Source: Yersinia rochesterensis (GTDB taxonomy: Bacteria; Pseudomonadota; Gammaproteobacteria; Enterobacterales; Enterobacteriaceae). From it: DNA of 64,000 nt. The position numbers and the translations under genes were made by a program. Numbering within the stretch: the first letter of the stretch is position 1; every line of letters begins with the position of its first letter. Location: the NCBI RefSeq assembly GCF_003600645.1, contig NZ_CP032482.1, positions 3,720,001-3,784,000 of the forward strand, in the 5' to 3' direction. The notes beneath the pieces are model-generated. The model did not search any database, was not told the origin of the DNA, and saw nothing but the letters and a program-made list of their open reading frames with translations. Below, one piece after another: positions 51,598-60,265 of the stretch.

Positions 51598-51804
51598 TCA
51601 CACAGTTTGAGTCTGACGAACTGATGCAAGATAGGCGTCAAGGTCTGACTTATGATAAATGACCTTCTTTTTTCCTACCTTGTAGAACGGGATCGATACG
51701 CAGCCGGTACTAGCCCAGTTAGCTAAAGTTTGGGGGCTAACACCAAGCTCTGCAGCAGCTTCTTTGCGAGTAAGTTTTTTGTCTATTGTTTGAATTAATT
51801 GCAT
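51598..51804 (-). CDS. alpA: AlpA-family transcriptional regulator
   Basis: 68 residues from ATG 51804; a GTG three codons upstream is in frame. The MerR-like helix-turn-helix (KKLTRKEAAAELGVSPQTLA then NWASTGCVSIPFYKVGKKKV and YHKSDLDAYLAS) is the HTH_17/AlpA type. In Gram-negative PICIs AlpA activates the satellite operon after helper induction, and in P4-like elements it promotes excision. An 8-bp inverted repeat lies directly upstream of the start. Confidence 0.9.
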   Translation of the reverse strand: MQLIQTIDKKLTRKEAAAELGVSPQTLANWASTGCVSIPFYKVGKKKVIYHKSDLDAYLASVRQTQTV

Positions 51805-51807
51805 AAG

Positions 51808-51841
51808 TATCACCGTGTAATGTTAGTTAGTTTCGGTGATA
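51808..51841. promoter_or_regulatory. Inverted repeat upstream of alpA, candidate operator
   Basis: TATCACCG (51808-51815) and CGGTGATA (51834-51841), a perfect 8-bp inverted repeat with 18 bp between, next to the alpA start. A second palindrome TTGACgaGTCAA lies at 51917-51928 in the same 172-bp gap. Both may be regulator sites. Confidence 0.55.
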
Positions 51842-51976
51842 ATATTATTTATTGCGGGATTATTAGGTAAGTCAGCGCAACTGGTTAAGTGGGGCTTTAA
51901 CGAGTTTTATATTTAATTGACGAGTCAATCGAGTATGAAGCGCGTTCGCTGGTATGCTAACGCGTCTCTGGACATC

Positions 51977-52783
51977 TTACTCTTTGATAACTAACTTAAA
52001 CTTTCTATTTTTCGGCGTAATATTTGGATTCAACCCGGATTCAGAAAGCCAGCTTTTTATTGCACCAGAAGCGGGATTATCGTTCCGTTTCTCTCGAAAA
52101 TAATGGAAAAGTTCATCAGCCATCCCCCCTTGACTAGCGTTTGGATATTTATCCCAAGTATCTTTTGCTATTTTTATCGCTGTATTTTTGTGAGGGCTTA
52201 TGTTTCCCTTTCCTGCCTTTCTTCTATCTTCACTGATTATTTCTTTCTTTTTTATAGCATTTATTGGATTTGTTAAAAGTAAATTAATTGTCATTTTATC
52301 AATAATTACATTTAATTCAGATGAGATATAGTCACAACCTGCTGACTCAAGAATTAACTTGGCCTTCATTATTGCGTTTAATTCTTCATTTAATAGAGCA
52401 CTAATATATTGATTGGCTAATTTCTTCTTGTTCATACTTTCGTCTAATGCTCGTAATTCAGAAATTGAATTAACTTGATTAATACTCTTTCCCTTTGAGA
52501 ACTCACTGTTTTCTTTTATTTTTTTCGCTGCATCAGAAAGAGAATTCATCAATAAAGGTATAATAACCTCTTCTTTCCCTCCAAATAAATTATCTACTGC
52601 TTCGTTCGAAATAATATTTGAAATTGGAATAACATAGACATAACCATATTTTTTTATGGTCGAGTTAATCCCATTAACATCCTGAACATCCATATAATCC
52701 ATAAATTTATTAGCATCTTCCTCATTCATTTGAGAAAGCAAATCATCAATATTCTCATGTAATTCTGGTTTTTGATTGTTCAT
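51977..52783 (-). CDS. Hypothetical protein (268 aa) coupled to integrase
   Basis: 268 residues. ATG 52783 overlaps the integrase stop (ATGA) and has AAGGA 7 nt upstream. It is AT-rich (Lys/Asn/Ile-rich protein), unlike the integrase. The N-terminal half is helical and acidic (ENIDDLLSQMNEEDANKFMD). The C-terminal 80 residues are basic with a pattern KNTAIKIAKDTWDKYPNASQ and SGAIKSWLSESGLNP that looks like a helix-turn-helix domain of phage accessory proteins. Function unknown; coupling with int hints at excision or regulation. Confidence 0.75.
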   Translation of the reverse strand: MNNQKPELHENIDDLLSQMNEEDANKFMDYMDVQDVNGINSTIKKYGYVYVIPISNIISNEAVDNLFGGKEEVIIPLLMNSLSDAAKKIKENSEFSKGKSINQVNSISELRALDESMNKKKLANQYISALLNEELNAIMKAKLILESAGCDYISSELNVIIDKMTINLLLTNPINAIKKKEIISEDRRKAGKGNISPHKNTAIKIAKDTWDKYPNASQGGMADELFHYFREKRNDNPASGAIKSWLSESGLNPNITPKNRKFKLVIKE

Positions 52784-54201
52784 GATAGATTCCTTTTTTC
52801 TTTTACCAATGAGAAAAGTAATTTACGTTTTTCGTCATCGCTCATATTGGAAAGAACTGCTAGTAAATTAGCATTAATGCCATCAGATTTTTCTACCAGC
52901 CCTGCATGCTCCAATATCGCTCGCTCAACTTTTCTGGCTGGCTCCTGCAATTCATCAGCCCCAAAATGTAAGTAGCCTTGGGTTACATCAGCGCTTCGTA
53001 ATGTGCGATGGTTCATCAACCGCTTAAGAATATATGACCCAACACCCACCAGCTCCGCTACAGTGCCAAACGTACGCCGCGCATCATGCCACTTGAAAGG
53101 TATTGGCAATAATCCGTCAGGATTAGGAGAAGGGATTGTAGCTTCCGTTATTCTGGCTATTATCCGGCGTGGTTCAGTGATAATTCCTTTCTGGCCGGGA
53201 AATACATAATGTTGTTCGCCTAATTTGAGCTTGAGCCGCCTACGGAAAAGGTTTAGCAACGTGTCAGTAATTGGTAGCTCAAGCGGATCGCCATTTTTGG
53301 TAGTATCTATCCAGAAGAAGCGCCCACCAACATTTACCCGATCCCATGTCAGATTAAATACTTCTGATTTTCTTAGGCCCGTAAAAAGCGCCATTTCAAT
53401 AGCATCGCAGACCGACAAAGCCACATCATCCCTCTCGTCTGCTGATATATTTCTTACTTGGTCAACAGCACTCAGCCAACGGCCAAGATCATAAGTTCTG
53501 ATTCGCTCTGTTTTTCTTACTGTTCCATGCCACTGGCGTTTAGTGCTGAGAACCATCGTCGGCGGGTCTGGTAAGAGGGTTTTACCTTCCTTATCACGAT
53601 AGTGGTCATGGGAGAAGCGATAAACAGCCCTTAGCGCCCTAGCCCATAGATCCGCTTGTGCCCGACTCCCTGACCCCACACCGGCTCGGAGAAGCGACTT
53701 ATCTTTACCGAACCAAACGGAACCTTGAGTAACTGCTTTATGCCTAGCCTCAACTCGCTCACGGCTAATATTAGCCATGGGCTGCTTCATCCAATCACCA
53801 GAGAAGTTGCCAAGAATAGAACGGTATTGTTTTGCCGTGACAGGTTTCAGGCGGTGGCCGCGATTATCGATGTAGGTTTGTATAGCATCTTCCAGTGTGA
53901 CCTTGCTCATTGCATGAACACGACGGACATCATTGGGATTTTTGCCATTGGTGGCCACTTCACCAAGCAGCTCTAGGGCCTTAGCTCTGGCGTTCTCGAT
54001 ACTGAGATCAGGAAAACGGCCAAGAGTTGCCCGGATAAACTTTCCATTCCGTTTACGGGAGATGCAGAAACTCTTCACGCCAGAAGCGCCAACGCGCAGG
54101 ATAAGACCATTAACGGCGGTATCCCTGTACTCCAGTCTTCCACCAGCAGGATCTGGAGGCAGGGCCGCTATGCTGGCTTTGGTAAACTTAAAATGATTCA
54201 C
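52780..54201 (-). CDS. int: Tyrosine-type site-specific integrase
   Basis: 473 residues. An N-terminal arm-binding DUF4102-like domain (KASIAALPPDPAGGRLEYRD) is followed by a core-binding SAM-like domain and the catalytic domain. Catalytic residues: Arg277 (TGLRKSE), His372 and Arg375 (WHDARRTF), His398 (LMNHRT) and Tyr410 (TQGYLHF). All are present, so the enzyme looks active. It catalyses recombination between attP and the tRNA-Ile2 end. The gene is 161 bp from the right attachment site and reads into the element. Confidence 0.96.
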   Translation of the reverse strand: MNHFKFTKASIAALPPDPAGGRLEYRDTAVNGLILRVGASGVKSFCISRKRNGKFIRATLGRFPDLSIENARAKALELLGEVATNGKNPNDVRRVHAMSKVTLEDAIQTYIDNRGHRLKPVTAKQYRSILGNFSGDWMKQPMANISRERVEARHKAVTQGSVWFGKDKSLLRAGVGSGSRAQADLWARALRAVYRFSHDHYRDKEGKTLLPDPPTMVLSTKRQWHGTVRKTERIRTYDLGRWLSAVDQVRNISADERDDVALSVCDAIEMALFTGLRKSEVFNLTWDRVNVGGRFFWIDTTKNGDPLELPITDTLLNLFRRRLKLKLGEQHYVFPGQKGIITEPRRIIARITEATIPSPNPDGLLPIPFKWHDARRTFGTVAELVGVGSYILKRLMNHRTLRSADVTQGYLHFGADELQEPARKVERAILEHAGLVEKSDGINANLLAVLSNMSDDEKRKLLFSLVKEKRNLS

Positions 54202-54233
54202 AATACGGTATCCCCAAATAATCGCTTGGTCGC

Positions 54234-54266
54234 TCTGGGATACTTATGGGATACCTCAGAGCGGTA
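54234..54266 (+). repeat. 33-bp direct repeat, right copy (arm-type site candidate)
   Basis: Identical to 39068-39100. It lies between the integrase start and the right attachment site. Immediately before it, ataatcgcttggtc (54219-54232) copies 14 bp of the tRNA anticodon region, a partial att-like remnant. Confidence 0.8.
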
Positions 54267-54362
54267 TTAACCAGTATTTATGGGTATTTATACAGTGTCA
54301 AGGATGTTGTTAAACAATTGAAATATAACGAAAGGTAATTATCGGTAACTCATTAATTTGAC

Positions 54363-54425
54363 ACTCATAATCGCTTGGTCACTGGTTCAAGTCCAGTAGG
54401 GGCCACCAAATAAAACAAGGAGTTA
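54363..54425 (+). repeat. Right attachment site (duplicated tRNA 3' end)
   Basis: 48 bp (54363-54410) identical to 38978-39025, then one mismatch and 14 further matches. It lacks the 5' half of the tRNA, so it is a non-functional remnant marking the right boundary of the element. The 350 bp between int and namZ hold only this, the arm repeat and the terminator. Confidence 0.95.
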
Positions 54426-54455
54426 GATGAGAAATCGTCTGACTCCTTTTTATTT
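54417..54455 (+). terminator. Original chromosomal terminator of tRNA-Ile2
   Basis: AAGGAGT (54417-54423) pairs with ACTCCTT (54442-54448), extended inward by U-G and AGA/TCT pairs, followed by TTTTAT. It was probably the native terminator of ileX before the satellite separated it from the tRNA. Confidence 0.75.
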
Positions 54456-54551
54456 GGTTTGAATGAGCGATTACACTACCCAAGATAATAGCCACAAAAA
54501 AGAGGCGCAGCTTTCACTGGCACCTCAAACGTCAAAGAAGAATAATATTAT

Positions 54552-55883
54552 TTAAGGATAGATTTTATATTTCTCGCGTAACTTCAGATAATTATCTAGA
54601 TCGGGCTGCCAGTTAGATTCCAGATAATTCACGGTCTCATCGACAGTCAATTTCTTCTCACCAGCTTCTTCCATTAACTTAACCAGATGACGTGTGCCCG
54701 TTAATTTTGCTAGCCAAAGAGGGCGGATTAAAAAATAATCATTCTGATAATCCAGATAATTGGCCTCCATCTGTGGAGAAATAACCATCGAATAACCGGC
54801 CTCTTTAAATTTGAACCACCATTCAACAAAGTAACGTATTGTCGGCTTAAAGTCGGCTATATTGGCAACAGCAAATTGTTCGCCACACACTTCCTTACCC
54901 GCTTGCGGCCACCCTGTTTTCTGCTGGTTGATGTCGACGTGATAACAGGTGTTAATATAAAATCGCTTGGATGGGAAACCTAATTGTTCAAAGGGGTGGT
55001 CGGAACCTCGCCCCATATTGACACTGGTTGCTTCAAATAATCCCAAAGAAGGATAAAGCTGAATAGCCAGATCGCTGCGTAAATTGGGTGAGGGCCTTAC
55101 TGGTAATGAATATGGTGAATTATGCGTATAATTTCCCATAGTGATGACAGTCAAATCCTCAGGTGGAAACTGATAAGCTTTGATACCGAATGCCTGCCAA
55201 CTAGAATCCTTGAAATTCGTTAGCCAGCCCTCATTGATTATCATACTGGCAAACTCCCCAGACGTCAGTCCGTGCACCATAGGGATAGGATGCATACCAA
55301 TACCAGAAATATTCTCTTCTTCGAGAATAGGTCCATAGACATAATTTCCGAGCGGGTTAGGCCGGTCAAATACCATAAATTGTTTATGATACTTTTGCAG
55401 ACTTTCCAACATATGATGCATAGAAATGGTATAGGTAAAATAACGAACACCTACATCCTGTAAATCATAAATAACAATATCAACATCAGATAACTGCGCT
55501 TCAGTGGGATGTGCCCGCACACGCCCGTCTTTATCCCTCCCATATAGAGAAATAATGGGAAGACCGCTCTGTTTATCAATGTGATTATCATCCCCTAACC
55601 CGGCATCTGCATTCCCACGAATACCGTGTTCAACGGAGAATAGCTTTTTTACGGTAAAATGGAATTTATCTTGCTCAGATAACAATTTGTCGATGGTATG
55701 ACGCCCTTCCTTGTTAATCGAGCTTTGGTTGACCATTAAACCCACTCGCTTATTTTTTAGCAGTGGCCCATAAACATTTTCCTGATCAACGCCTAAAATA
55801 ATTTCTTGGGTAGCGCTGGCATAACCAGCGCTGATAATAAGCAATGAACATAGACATAGTAATACCTGCAGGAAATACCTCAT
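54552..55883 (-). CDS. namZ: Exo-beta-N-acetylmuramidase NamZ (GH171, DUF1343)
   Basis: 443 residues with a Sec signal peptide (MRYFLQVLLCLCSLLIISAG, cleavage near residue 24). DUF1343 signatures: KRVGLMVNQSSINKEGRHTI, KKLFSVEHGIRGNADAG with a conserved Glu-His-Gly, DVDIVIYDLQDVGVRYFTY and FDRPNPLGN. The family founder in Bacillus subtilis (YbbC/NamZ) removes terminal MurNAc from the non-reducing end of peptidoglycan fragments. Here the enzyme would be periplasmic or secreted. It is last in the leftward nagZ-porin-namZ operon, 52 bp after the porin gene, opposite murQP, which consume its product. Confidence 0.88.
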   Translation of the reverse strand: MRYFLQVLLCLCSLLIISAGYASATQEIILGVDQENVYGPLLKNKRVGLMVNQSSINKEGRHTIDKLLSEQDKFHFTVKKLFSVEHGIRGNADAGLGDDNHIDKQSGLPIISLYGRDKDGRVRAHPTEAQLSDVDIVIYDLQDVGVRYFTYTISMHHMLESLQKYHKQFMVFDRPNPLGNYVYGPILEEENISGIGMHPIPMVHGLTSGEFASMIINEGWLTNFKDSSWQAFGIKAYQFPPEDLTVITMGNYTHNSPYSLPVRPSPNLRSDLAIQLYPSLGLFEATSVNMGRGSDHPFEQLGFPSKRFYINTCYHVDINQQKTGWPQAGKEVCGEQFAVANIADFKPTIRYFVEWWFKFKEAGYSMVISPQMEANYLDYQNDYFLIRPLWLAKLTGTRHLVKLMEEAGEKKLTVDETVNYLESNWQPDLDNYLKLREKYKIYP

Positions 55884-55935
55884 CCTTTGTCTCTCACAAT
55901 GAGTAAATTGATGTTCTGATATATCTTATCAATTA

Positions 55936-57021
55936 TCAGAAATTATGTCTTAGCTCCACGGCCCAAAACCAAAAGTTGTTACTGGTTTTGTTGCTATTCA
56001 TCCAGGTTTGCTCTGGGCGATAATAGGTATCGGCAAATATGGATGTTTGCTTTGTCACTGGATAAAGCACCTGTAAACCATAGCGGCTACGATTCTTTTC
56101 TTTATACATAGTTTCATGATTATTCGAATCACGGAAACTCTGTGTACCTTTAACCAGAGCCAGACGCGTATAAGGCATAAACAGAAGACCATTATCAAAC
56201 TTATGACGATAAATGCCCCATAAGAAATGCTCTTTGTTATAAAGCGTATTGACCAATTGCTCATCAATATACAAATAGTTTAACCAAAGTGAGTTATTCT
56301 GATTAAAGGTGATATTTGTGCCAACAAAATGCTCATTTATTTGGCTCCAATCTCGTTTGTATACCCCATAATTCCCTTTAGCACGAGCATAGTCCAATTT
56401 ACGGTCAATCAGGCGGAATGAGAAACTAGCATTAAAACTTAGATTCTCAGAATATTTATAATAAGCCTGTGGACGGATCCAAATTTCATGCCGCTCTTCG
56501 CCTTTACGGACATCCCCTTTATATTCAAGATCAGCTAATGCCGGATTATTTATTGAAGGATAATGCCAATTGTCATTACGATAACCTAATCGCAATTTTG
56601 TATTACCGCTCTTACCATCATAGATGAAAGGAAAAGTTCTGGTTACGCCTGCCTGCCAACGTGTACGATCATACTCAGGATTATTATCTAGATATGTTTT
56701 CAAAAACTGCACATCATATAGCCACAATGAGTCATTTTGATAAATATAGGCTCCAATATAAGGTGAGGTTGCCATACTACCTTTAATAAATTTCCAACTT
56801 TCATCACTGTCTATTTCTTGCTCTGCGCCTATATAAGTTTCGAAGTTCCAGGCTTTTTGTTTTAACTTATCCTGCGCCTCTTTTTTTTCCAGCTCTATTT
56901 GTTGGATTCGTTTATTTAATTTATGAATCTCTTGGTCATAGTCAGTTTCAAATTCATCGGCCAATACAGGTATACACAGTGTTAGGGCGCTGAAAACCAC
57001 AAATCCTTTTAAGATATTCAT
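55936..57021 (-). CDS. OmpG-like monomeric porin with N-terminal coiled coil
   Basis: 361 residues. Signal peptide (MNILKGFVVFSALTLCIPVLA), then a short coiled coil (YDQEIHKLNKRIQQIELEKK, about residues 28-55), then alternating amphipathic beta strands with aromatic girdles. It ends VELRHNF with the terminal Phe needed for BAM insertion. Strand patterns (WRYQ/RPQAYYKYSENLSFN, LLFMPYTRLALVKGTQSF) resemble OmpG-type porins. It lies between nagZ and namZ, so it likely passes amino-sugar or muropeptide fragments through the outer membrane. The substrate is inferred from context only. Confidence 0.8.
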   Translation of the reverse strand: MNILKGFVVFSALTLCIPVLADEFETDYDQEIHKLNKRIQQIELEKKEAQDKLKQKAWNFETYIGAEQEIDSDESWKFIKGSMATSPYIGAYIYQNDSLWLYDVQFLKTYLDNNPEYDRTRWQAGVTRTFPFIYDGKSGNTKLRLGYRNDNWHYPSINNPALADLEYKGDVRKGEERHEIWIRPQAYYKYSENLSFNASFSFRLIDRKLDYARAKGNYGVYKRDWSQINEHFVGTNITFNQNNSLWLNYLYIDEQLVNTLYNKEHFLWGIYRHKFDNGLLFMPYTRLALVKGTQSFRDSNNHETMYKEKNRSRYGLQVLYPVTKQTSIFADTYYRPEQTWMNSNKTSNNFWFWAVELRHNF

Positions 57022-57039
57022 TTTTACCTTCCGCTATTT

Positions 57040-58911
57040 TTATAACGTGGTTAGTCCATAACCACGTGGATAGAGTATCTGGCTATTATCAGGTGTTTTG
57101 ATATCCACTGGTAATTTTCCATGTGGTTCGGCCAACACATCTAATTTCCCTTTTGGTCCCTGAAACAATGTTCTTAGTCCACTGCGAATATTAGTTTCCA
57201 AACTGTTTCGTACATTATTGGTAACATCGAATCCAGTGATACCATAAATAGAAATATTGGCCTTCACTCCGGACAAATAGGAAATATCGTAAGGATTACG
57301 GCTGGATATCACGACCAACGGAATATTAGCTTTACTTGCTTCATCTATAATCCGCTGAGCATTAATAGGATTAAGCTTAAGATTGTAAGTCGCAAGAATA
57401 ATAAAGTTTTGATCTTTAATTTTCTTTGCTATTGCTTCAACAGCTACATCGTTTTTATCTAACTTAATGACTTCATTGTTAACGGAAAATTCAACCTGAA
57501 ATTCCTTAGCAATATCATCAAGATGCTTAGTAATGAGTTCATTGCGTGGTTTCTCATCAGAGAATACCATTATCTTATTTTGTGGCTTAATCTGATAAGG
57601 CAGAACATTATCATTCTTAATCAGTGTAATGGCCTGCTCAGAAATAAAATTCTCAATGTCCTTATGAGTTTTGGATGCGACGACCTTTTCTGCTATAGCA
57701 ACATCATGAGGTTCCGAAGAAATATGCTTACTCAATTTGGTGTAAATTACCCGCTGTGCTGCATTCTCAATACGTTGTTTAAGCTCAGGATCTTTTTCAG
57801 CCTCGGTTTTTAAATAATCATAAAGTGCATTGAGTTTTTCAATACTGGCGCTGCTCTTAATTTCCATTGGCATTAAGATAATATCATTGCCAGCCATAAT
57901 GGCCTGCTTGATAGACCAATGACTGTCAAAGTTACTGGTAATCGCGCCCATATCCATAGCATCTGTTAGGATCAAGCCATCAAACTTGAGCTGATTGCGT
58001 AATATATCAGTTAGAATTGGCTTTGATAATGTCGCTGGAGTGCCTACTTTTTCCCCCTTGATATTCGTCAGCATTGAATTATCCAGGGCTGGAACGACGA
58101 CATGGGCAGTCATAATTGCATCAGTAACTGGCATGACGTCAACAAAGGGTTTCAGCTCGACTTGCTGCCATGCAGCTTTATCAATATTGACAGTCGGCAA
58201 GGAAAAATGCGTATCCGAAGTGACATTGCCATGGCCAGGGAAATGTTTTAGTGAGGTGAGTACATTGTATTTGTGGATGCCACTGATATAACTACGAGCT
58301 AATTCCCCCACCAGCACCGGATCATCTGAATAAGAACGTACGCCGATAACAGGGTTATTTTGGTTATTATTGACATCAACTACTGGACCAAAATTAAAGT
58401 TAAAACCCAAGCTGGACAATTCATAACCATGGATACTTCCAGCCTGCTGAGCAAACTTAGATGATCCCGTCGCGCCTAATGCCATATTACCCGGCATTTC
58501 AGTACCAACTCGTAGACGGGTGACATAACCCCCTTCTTGGTCGGTGCTAATAAACAGAGGGAGATTACTGCGTGCTTTCTGAAGATTATTAATTAATTTG
58601 ACGGTTTGTGGCGTATCAATCAGATTCTCACGAAAAAGAATAATAGAACCTAAATGATAATCGTGAATCATCTTACTGACAGTGTCATTAATTTCAATAA
58701 ATGCCGTTTTATTACTGTTATCAGTATGACTCCATGAGCGAATATCAACCATCAATATTTGCCCCAGTTTTTCTTCAAAACTCATTTTAGACGTCATTTT
58801 CTCAGCAGAGATTTTTGGCGACAACCACATTTCTTTAAGTTGCGCGTCTGGAATAACATCTGCATAAGTACAGGTGCTAAATAAGAGAATCGCGGATATT
58901 ATTTTTTTCAT
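57040..58911 (-). CDS. nagZ: Exported beta-N-acetylglucosaminidase, NagZ-like (GH3)
   Basis: 623 residues from ATG 58911, behind GGAGGAG (a start at 58923 would lie before this site). Signal peptide MKKIISAILLFSTCTYA. GH3 domain: FISTDQEGGYVTRLR binds substrate, KHFPGHGNVTSDTH has the His/Asp acid-base dyad typical of NagZ enzymes, and LTDAMDMGAI has the nucleophile Asp. A second C-terminal domain (about 390-623) makes it longer than cytosolic E. coli NagZ and like secreted two-domain Bacillus NagZ. It removes GlcNAc from non-reducing ends, exposing MurNAc for NamZ. Confidence 0.9.
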   Translation of the reverse strand: MKKIISAILLFSTCTYADVIPDAQLKEMWLSPKISAEKMTSKMSFEEKLGQILMVDIRSWSHTDNSNKTAFIEINDTVSKMIHDYHLGSIILFRENLIDTPQTVKLINNLQKARSNLPLFISTDQEGGYVTRLRVGTEMPGNMALGATGSSKFAQQAGSIHGYELSSLGFNFNFGPVVDVNNNQNNPVIGVRSYSDDPVLVGELARSYISGIHKYNVLTSLKHFPGHGNVTSDTHFSLPTVNIDKAAWQQVELKPFVDVMPVTDAIMTAHVVVPALDNSMLTNIKGEKVGTPATLSKPILTDILRNQLKFDGLILTDAMDMGAITSNFDSHWSIKQAIMAGNDIILMPMEIKSSASIEKLNALYDYLKTEAEKDPELKQRIENAAQRVIYTKLSKHISSEPHDVAIAEKVVASKTHKDIENFISEQAITLIKNDNVLPYQIKPQNKIMVFSDEKPRNELITKHLDDIAKEFQVEFSVNNEVIKLDKNDVAVEAIAKKIKDQNFIILATYNLKLNPINAQRIIDEASKANIPLVVISSRNPYDISYLSGVKANISIYGITGFDVTNNVRNSLETNIRSGLRTLFQGPKGKLDVLAEPHGKLPVDIKTPDNSQILYPRGYGLTTL

Positions 58912-58968
58912 TAACTCCTCCATTAGTTATGTTTGCCGGGCGATTTTACTTTTTAGCACACATAATAA

Positions 58969-58984
58969 AGTGACAATTATCACA
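58969..58984. promoter_or_regulatory. CRP-like site upstream of nagZ
   Basis: AGTGA-caatta-TCACA, close to the TGTGA-N6-TCACA consensus, 57 bp upstream of the nagZ ATG. The 339 bp between nagZ and murR otherwise hold no recognisable feature; the nagZ promoter must be here. Confidence 0.6.
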
Positions 58985-59250
58985 GTTGATTGATTCGCCT
59001 TTCTTGCCTTAAAAGGAATAATAGCATTTCTTTTCCTGCAGTTCATTTCAGAAATGCCGCTATATAAGGCGATAAAGTCAGGAATAATTTTCCACCATCA
59101 GGAATATTTATTCTAAAATCATTTAATCGTCATTGAGATATGCAGGTAATTTCTGACGAGATGGAGACAACAAATCTAATACCGGCAATGAGATAATTAA
59201 TTCATATCATCTTCATTGCCTTAATTTTTATAAAGCGACAAATCAAAGCA

Positions 59251-60111
59251 TCAGTCATCCAGATTATTTATTGTCATGCTCGCATTCAGAATCAAGGGTT
59301 TTGCCATTTCTTTTCGTTCCTGCATCAACGCCAGGAATATCAGATCGGTTAAGGTATTTTGGGCCGTTCTGGAAGAAATTGAAGAGCTACGCCACTCATT
59401 TTCATCCGAAATACTTTCAAGGACATAATCTGCAATTTTAGCCAATGGAGAAACTTTACTGCCAGTAATTGCAATGACAGTTGCCCCTTGTGCTTTGGCG
59501 ACTGTTGCTGCGATTTTCATGTCTTTTCTTCTGCCAGTAAAAGAAAGAACAATCTGCACATCTTTAGGTGTGAGAGTGAGTGCCGCAGCAATCTGTACAT
59601 GGAGGTCGGCTTCAACCAGGGTCATTATGCCTATTTTCTGTAATTTATAGCTCAGATCTTTTGCTGTAAGCCCTGAGCCCCAAATACCTACTATCTGTAC
59701 TCGCTGAGCTGCATTAATGAGCGAGACCACTTGCTGAAAAACGGAGAAATTAATTTTCCGTGTTGTCTCCATAATCGCTGCCGTCTTCTCGTGCGCCAGC
59801 TTTTGTGCCATCACCATCAGTGAGTCTTCTGAAGAAATAGAGTTGTGCAGCGCTTTATGTGGGTAGGATTTAAATAAATTATTCTTGCTTAATTCTTCAC
59901 TGATGGCGATTTTTAGTGCTGGAAAGCCTTTCATGCCAATCTTCTGGCTAAATTTCACAATGGCTGATTGGCTGACTCCTGCATTTTCTGCGAACTGGGA
60001 GGAGGATATACTCAGTATGGATTCTGGATTATGAAGAATATATTTCGCTATTTTTTGCTGATTTTCAGCCAATTCAGGTAGTAGCCAAGTTATTTCATTC
60101 AAAATAGACAT
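59251..60111 (-). CDS. murR: RpiR/MurR-family transcriptional regulator
   Basis: 286 residues from ATG 60111 (a TTG one codon earlier is in frame). N-terminal RpiR helix-turn-helix: LTEN-like LLPELAENQQKIAKYILHNP, SSSQFAENAGVSQSAIVKFS, QKIGMKGFPALK. C-terminal SIS sugar-phosphate domain: VQIVGIWGSGLTAKDLSYKL and VLSFTGRRKDMKIAATVAKA. MurR of E. coli represses murQP and responds to MurNAc-6-phosphate. Divergent from murQ and between it and the nagZ operon, this regulator can control both. Confidence 0.88.
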   Translation of the reverse strand: MSILNEITWLLPELAENQQKIAKYILHNPESILSISSSQFAENAGVSQSAIVKFSQKIGMKGFPALKIAISEELSKNNLFKSYPHKALHNSISSEDSLMVMAQKLAHEKTAAIMETTRKINFSVFQQVVSLINAAQRVQIVGIWGSGLTAKDLSYKLQKIGIMTLVEADLHVQIAAALTLTPKDVQIVLSFTGRRKDMKIAATVAKAQGATVIAITGSKVSPLAKIADYVLESISDENEWRSSSISSRTAQNTLTDLIFLALMQERKEMAKPLILNASMTINNLDD

Positions 60112-60265
60112 CAAAGGTTCCCGTTAAAGACAATAGATTATTCCAGCGCAAGCACCTTTTATGACTCAGGTGTAACTGCATAAAAGTAATGAAGATAATT
60201 TATTTATTTGTTCTACTTTATCTGTACTTATTCCTCATAGCCCCAGTAATTAGAATAGATTTTAC

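Larger units (their letters stand above)
39024..54410. mobile_element. Capsid-forming PICI-like satellite inserted in tRNA-Ile2
   Basis: About 15.4 kb bounded by the tRNA 3' duplication. Gene content, read leftward from the right end: integrase, a 268-aa protein, AlpA-like regulator, Icd-like protein, four small proteins, an SF3 helicase/primase, an iteron region, major capsid, protease, portal, connector, HNH, small protein, TerS, TerL and a lambda gpI-like tail protein. There is no tail operon, lysis cassette, holin, CI/Cro pair or late antiterminator. This matches the published capsid-forming phage-inducible chromosomal islands (cf-PICIs), which use helper-phage tails. It is alternatively a decayed prophage, but the head set appears intact and the lost genes are whole modules. 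Confidence 0.85.

Noticed and set aside
39024..54410. Ordinary decayed lambdoid prophage
   Set aside because: Whole modules are missing cleanly while the head set is intact, and AlpA, SF3 helicase and Icd-like genes are satellite features. It is kept as an alternative only.
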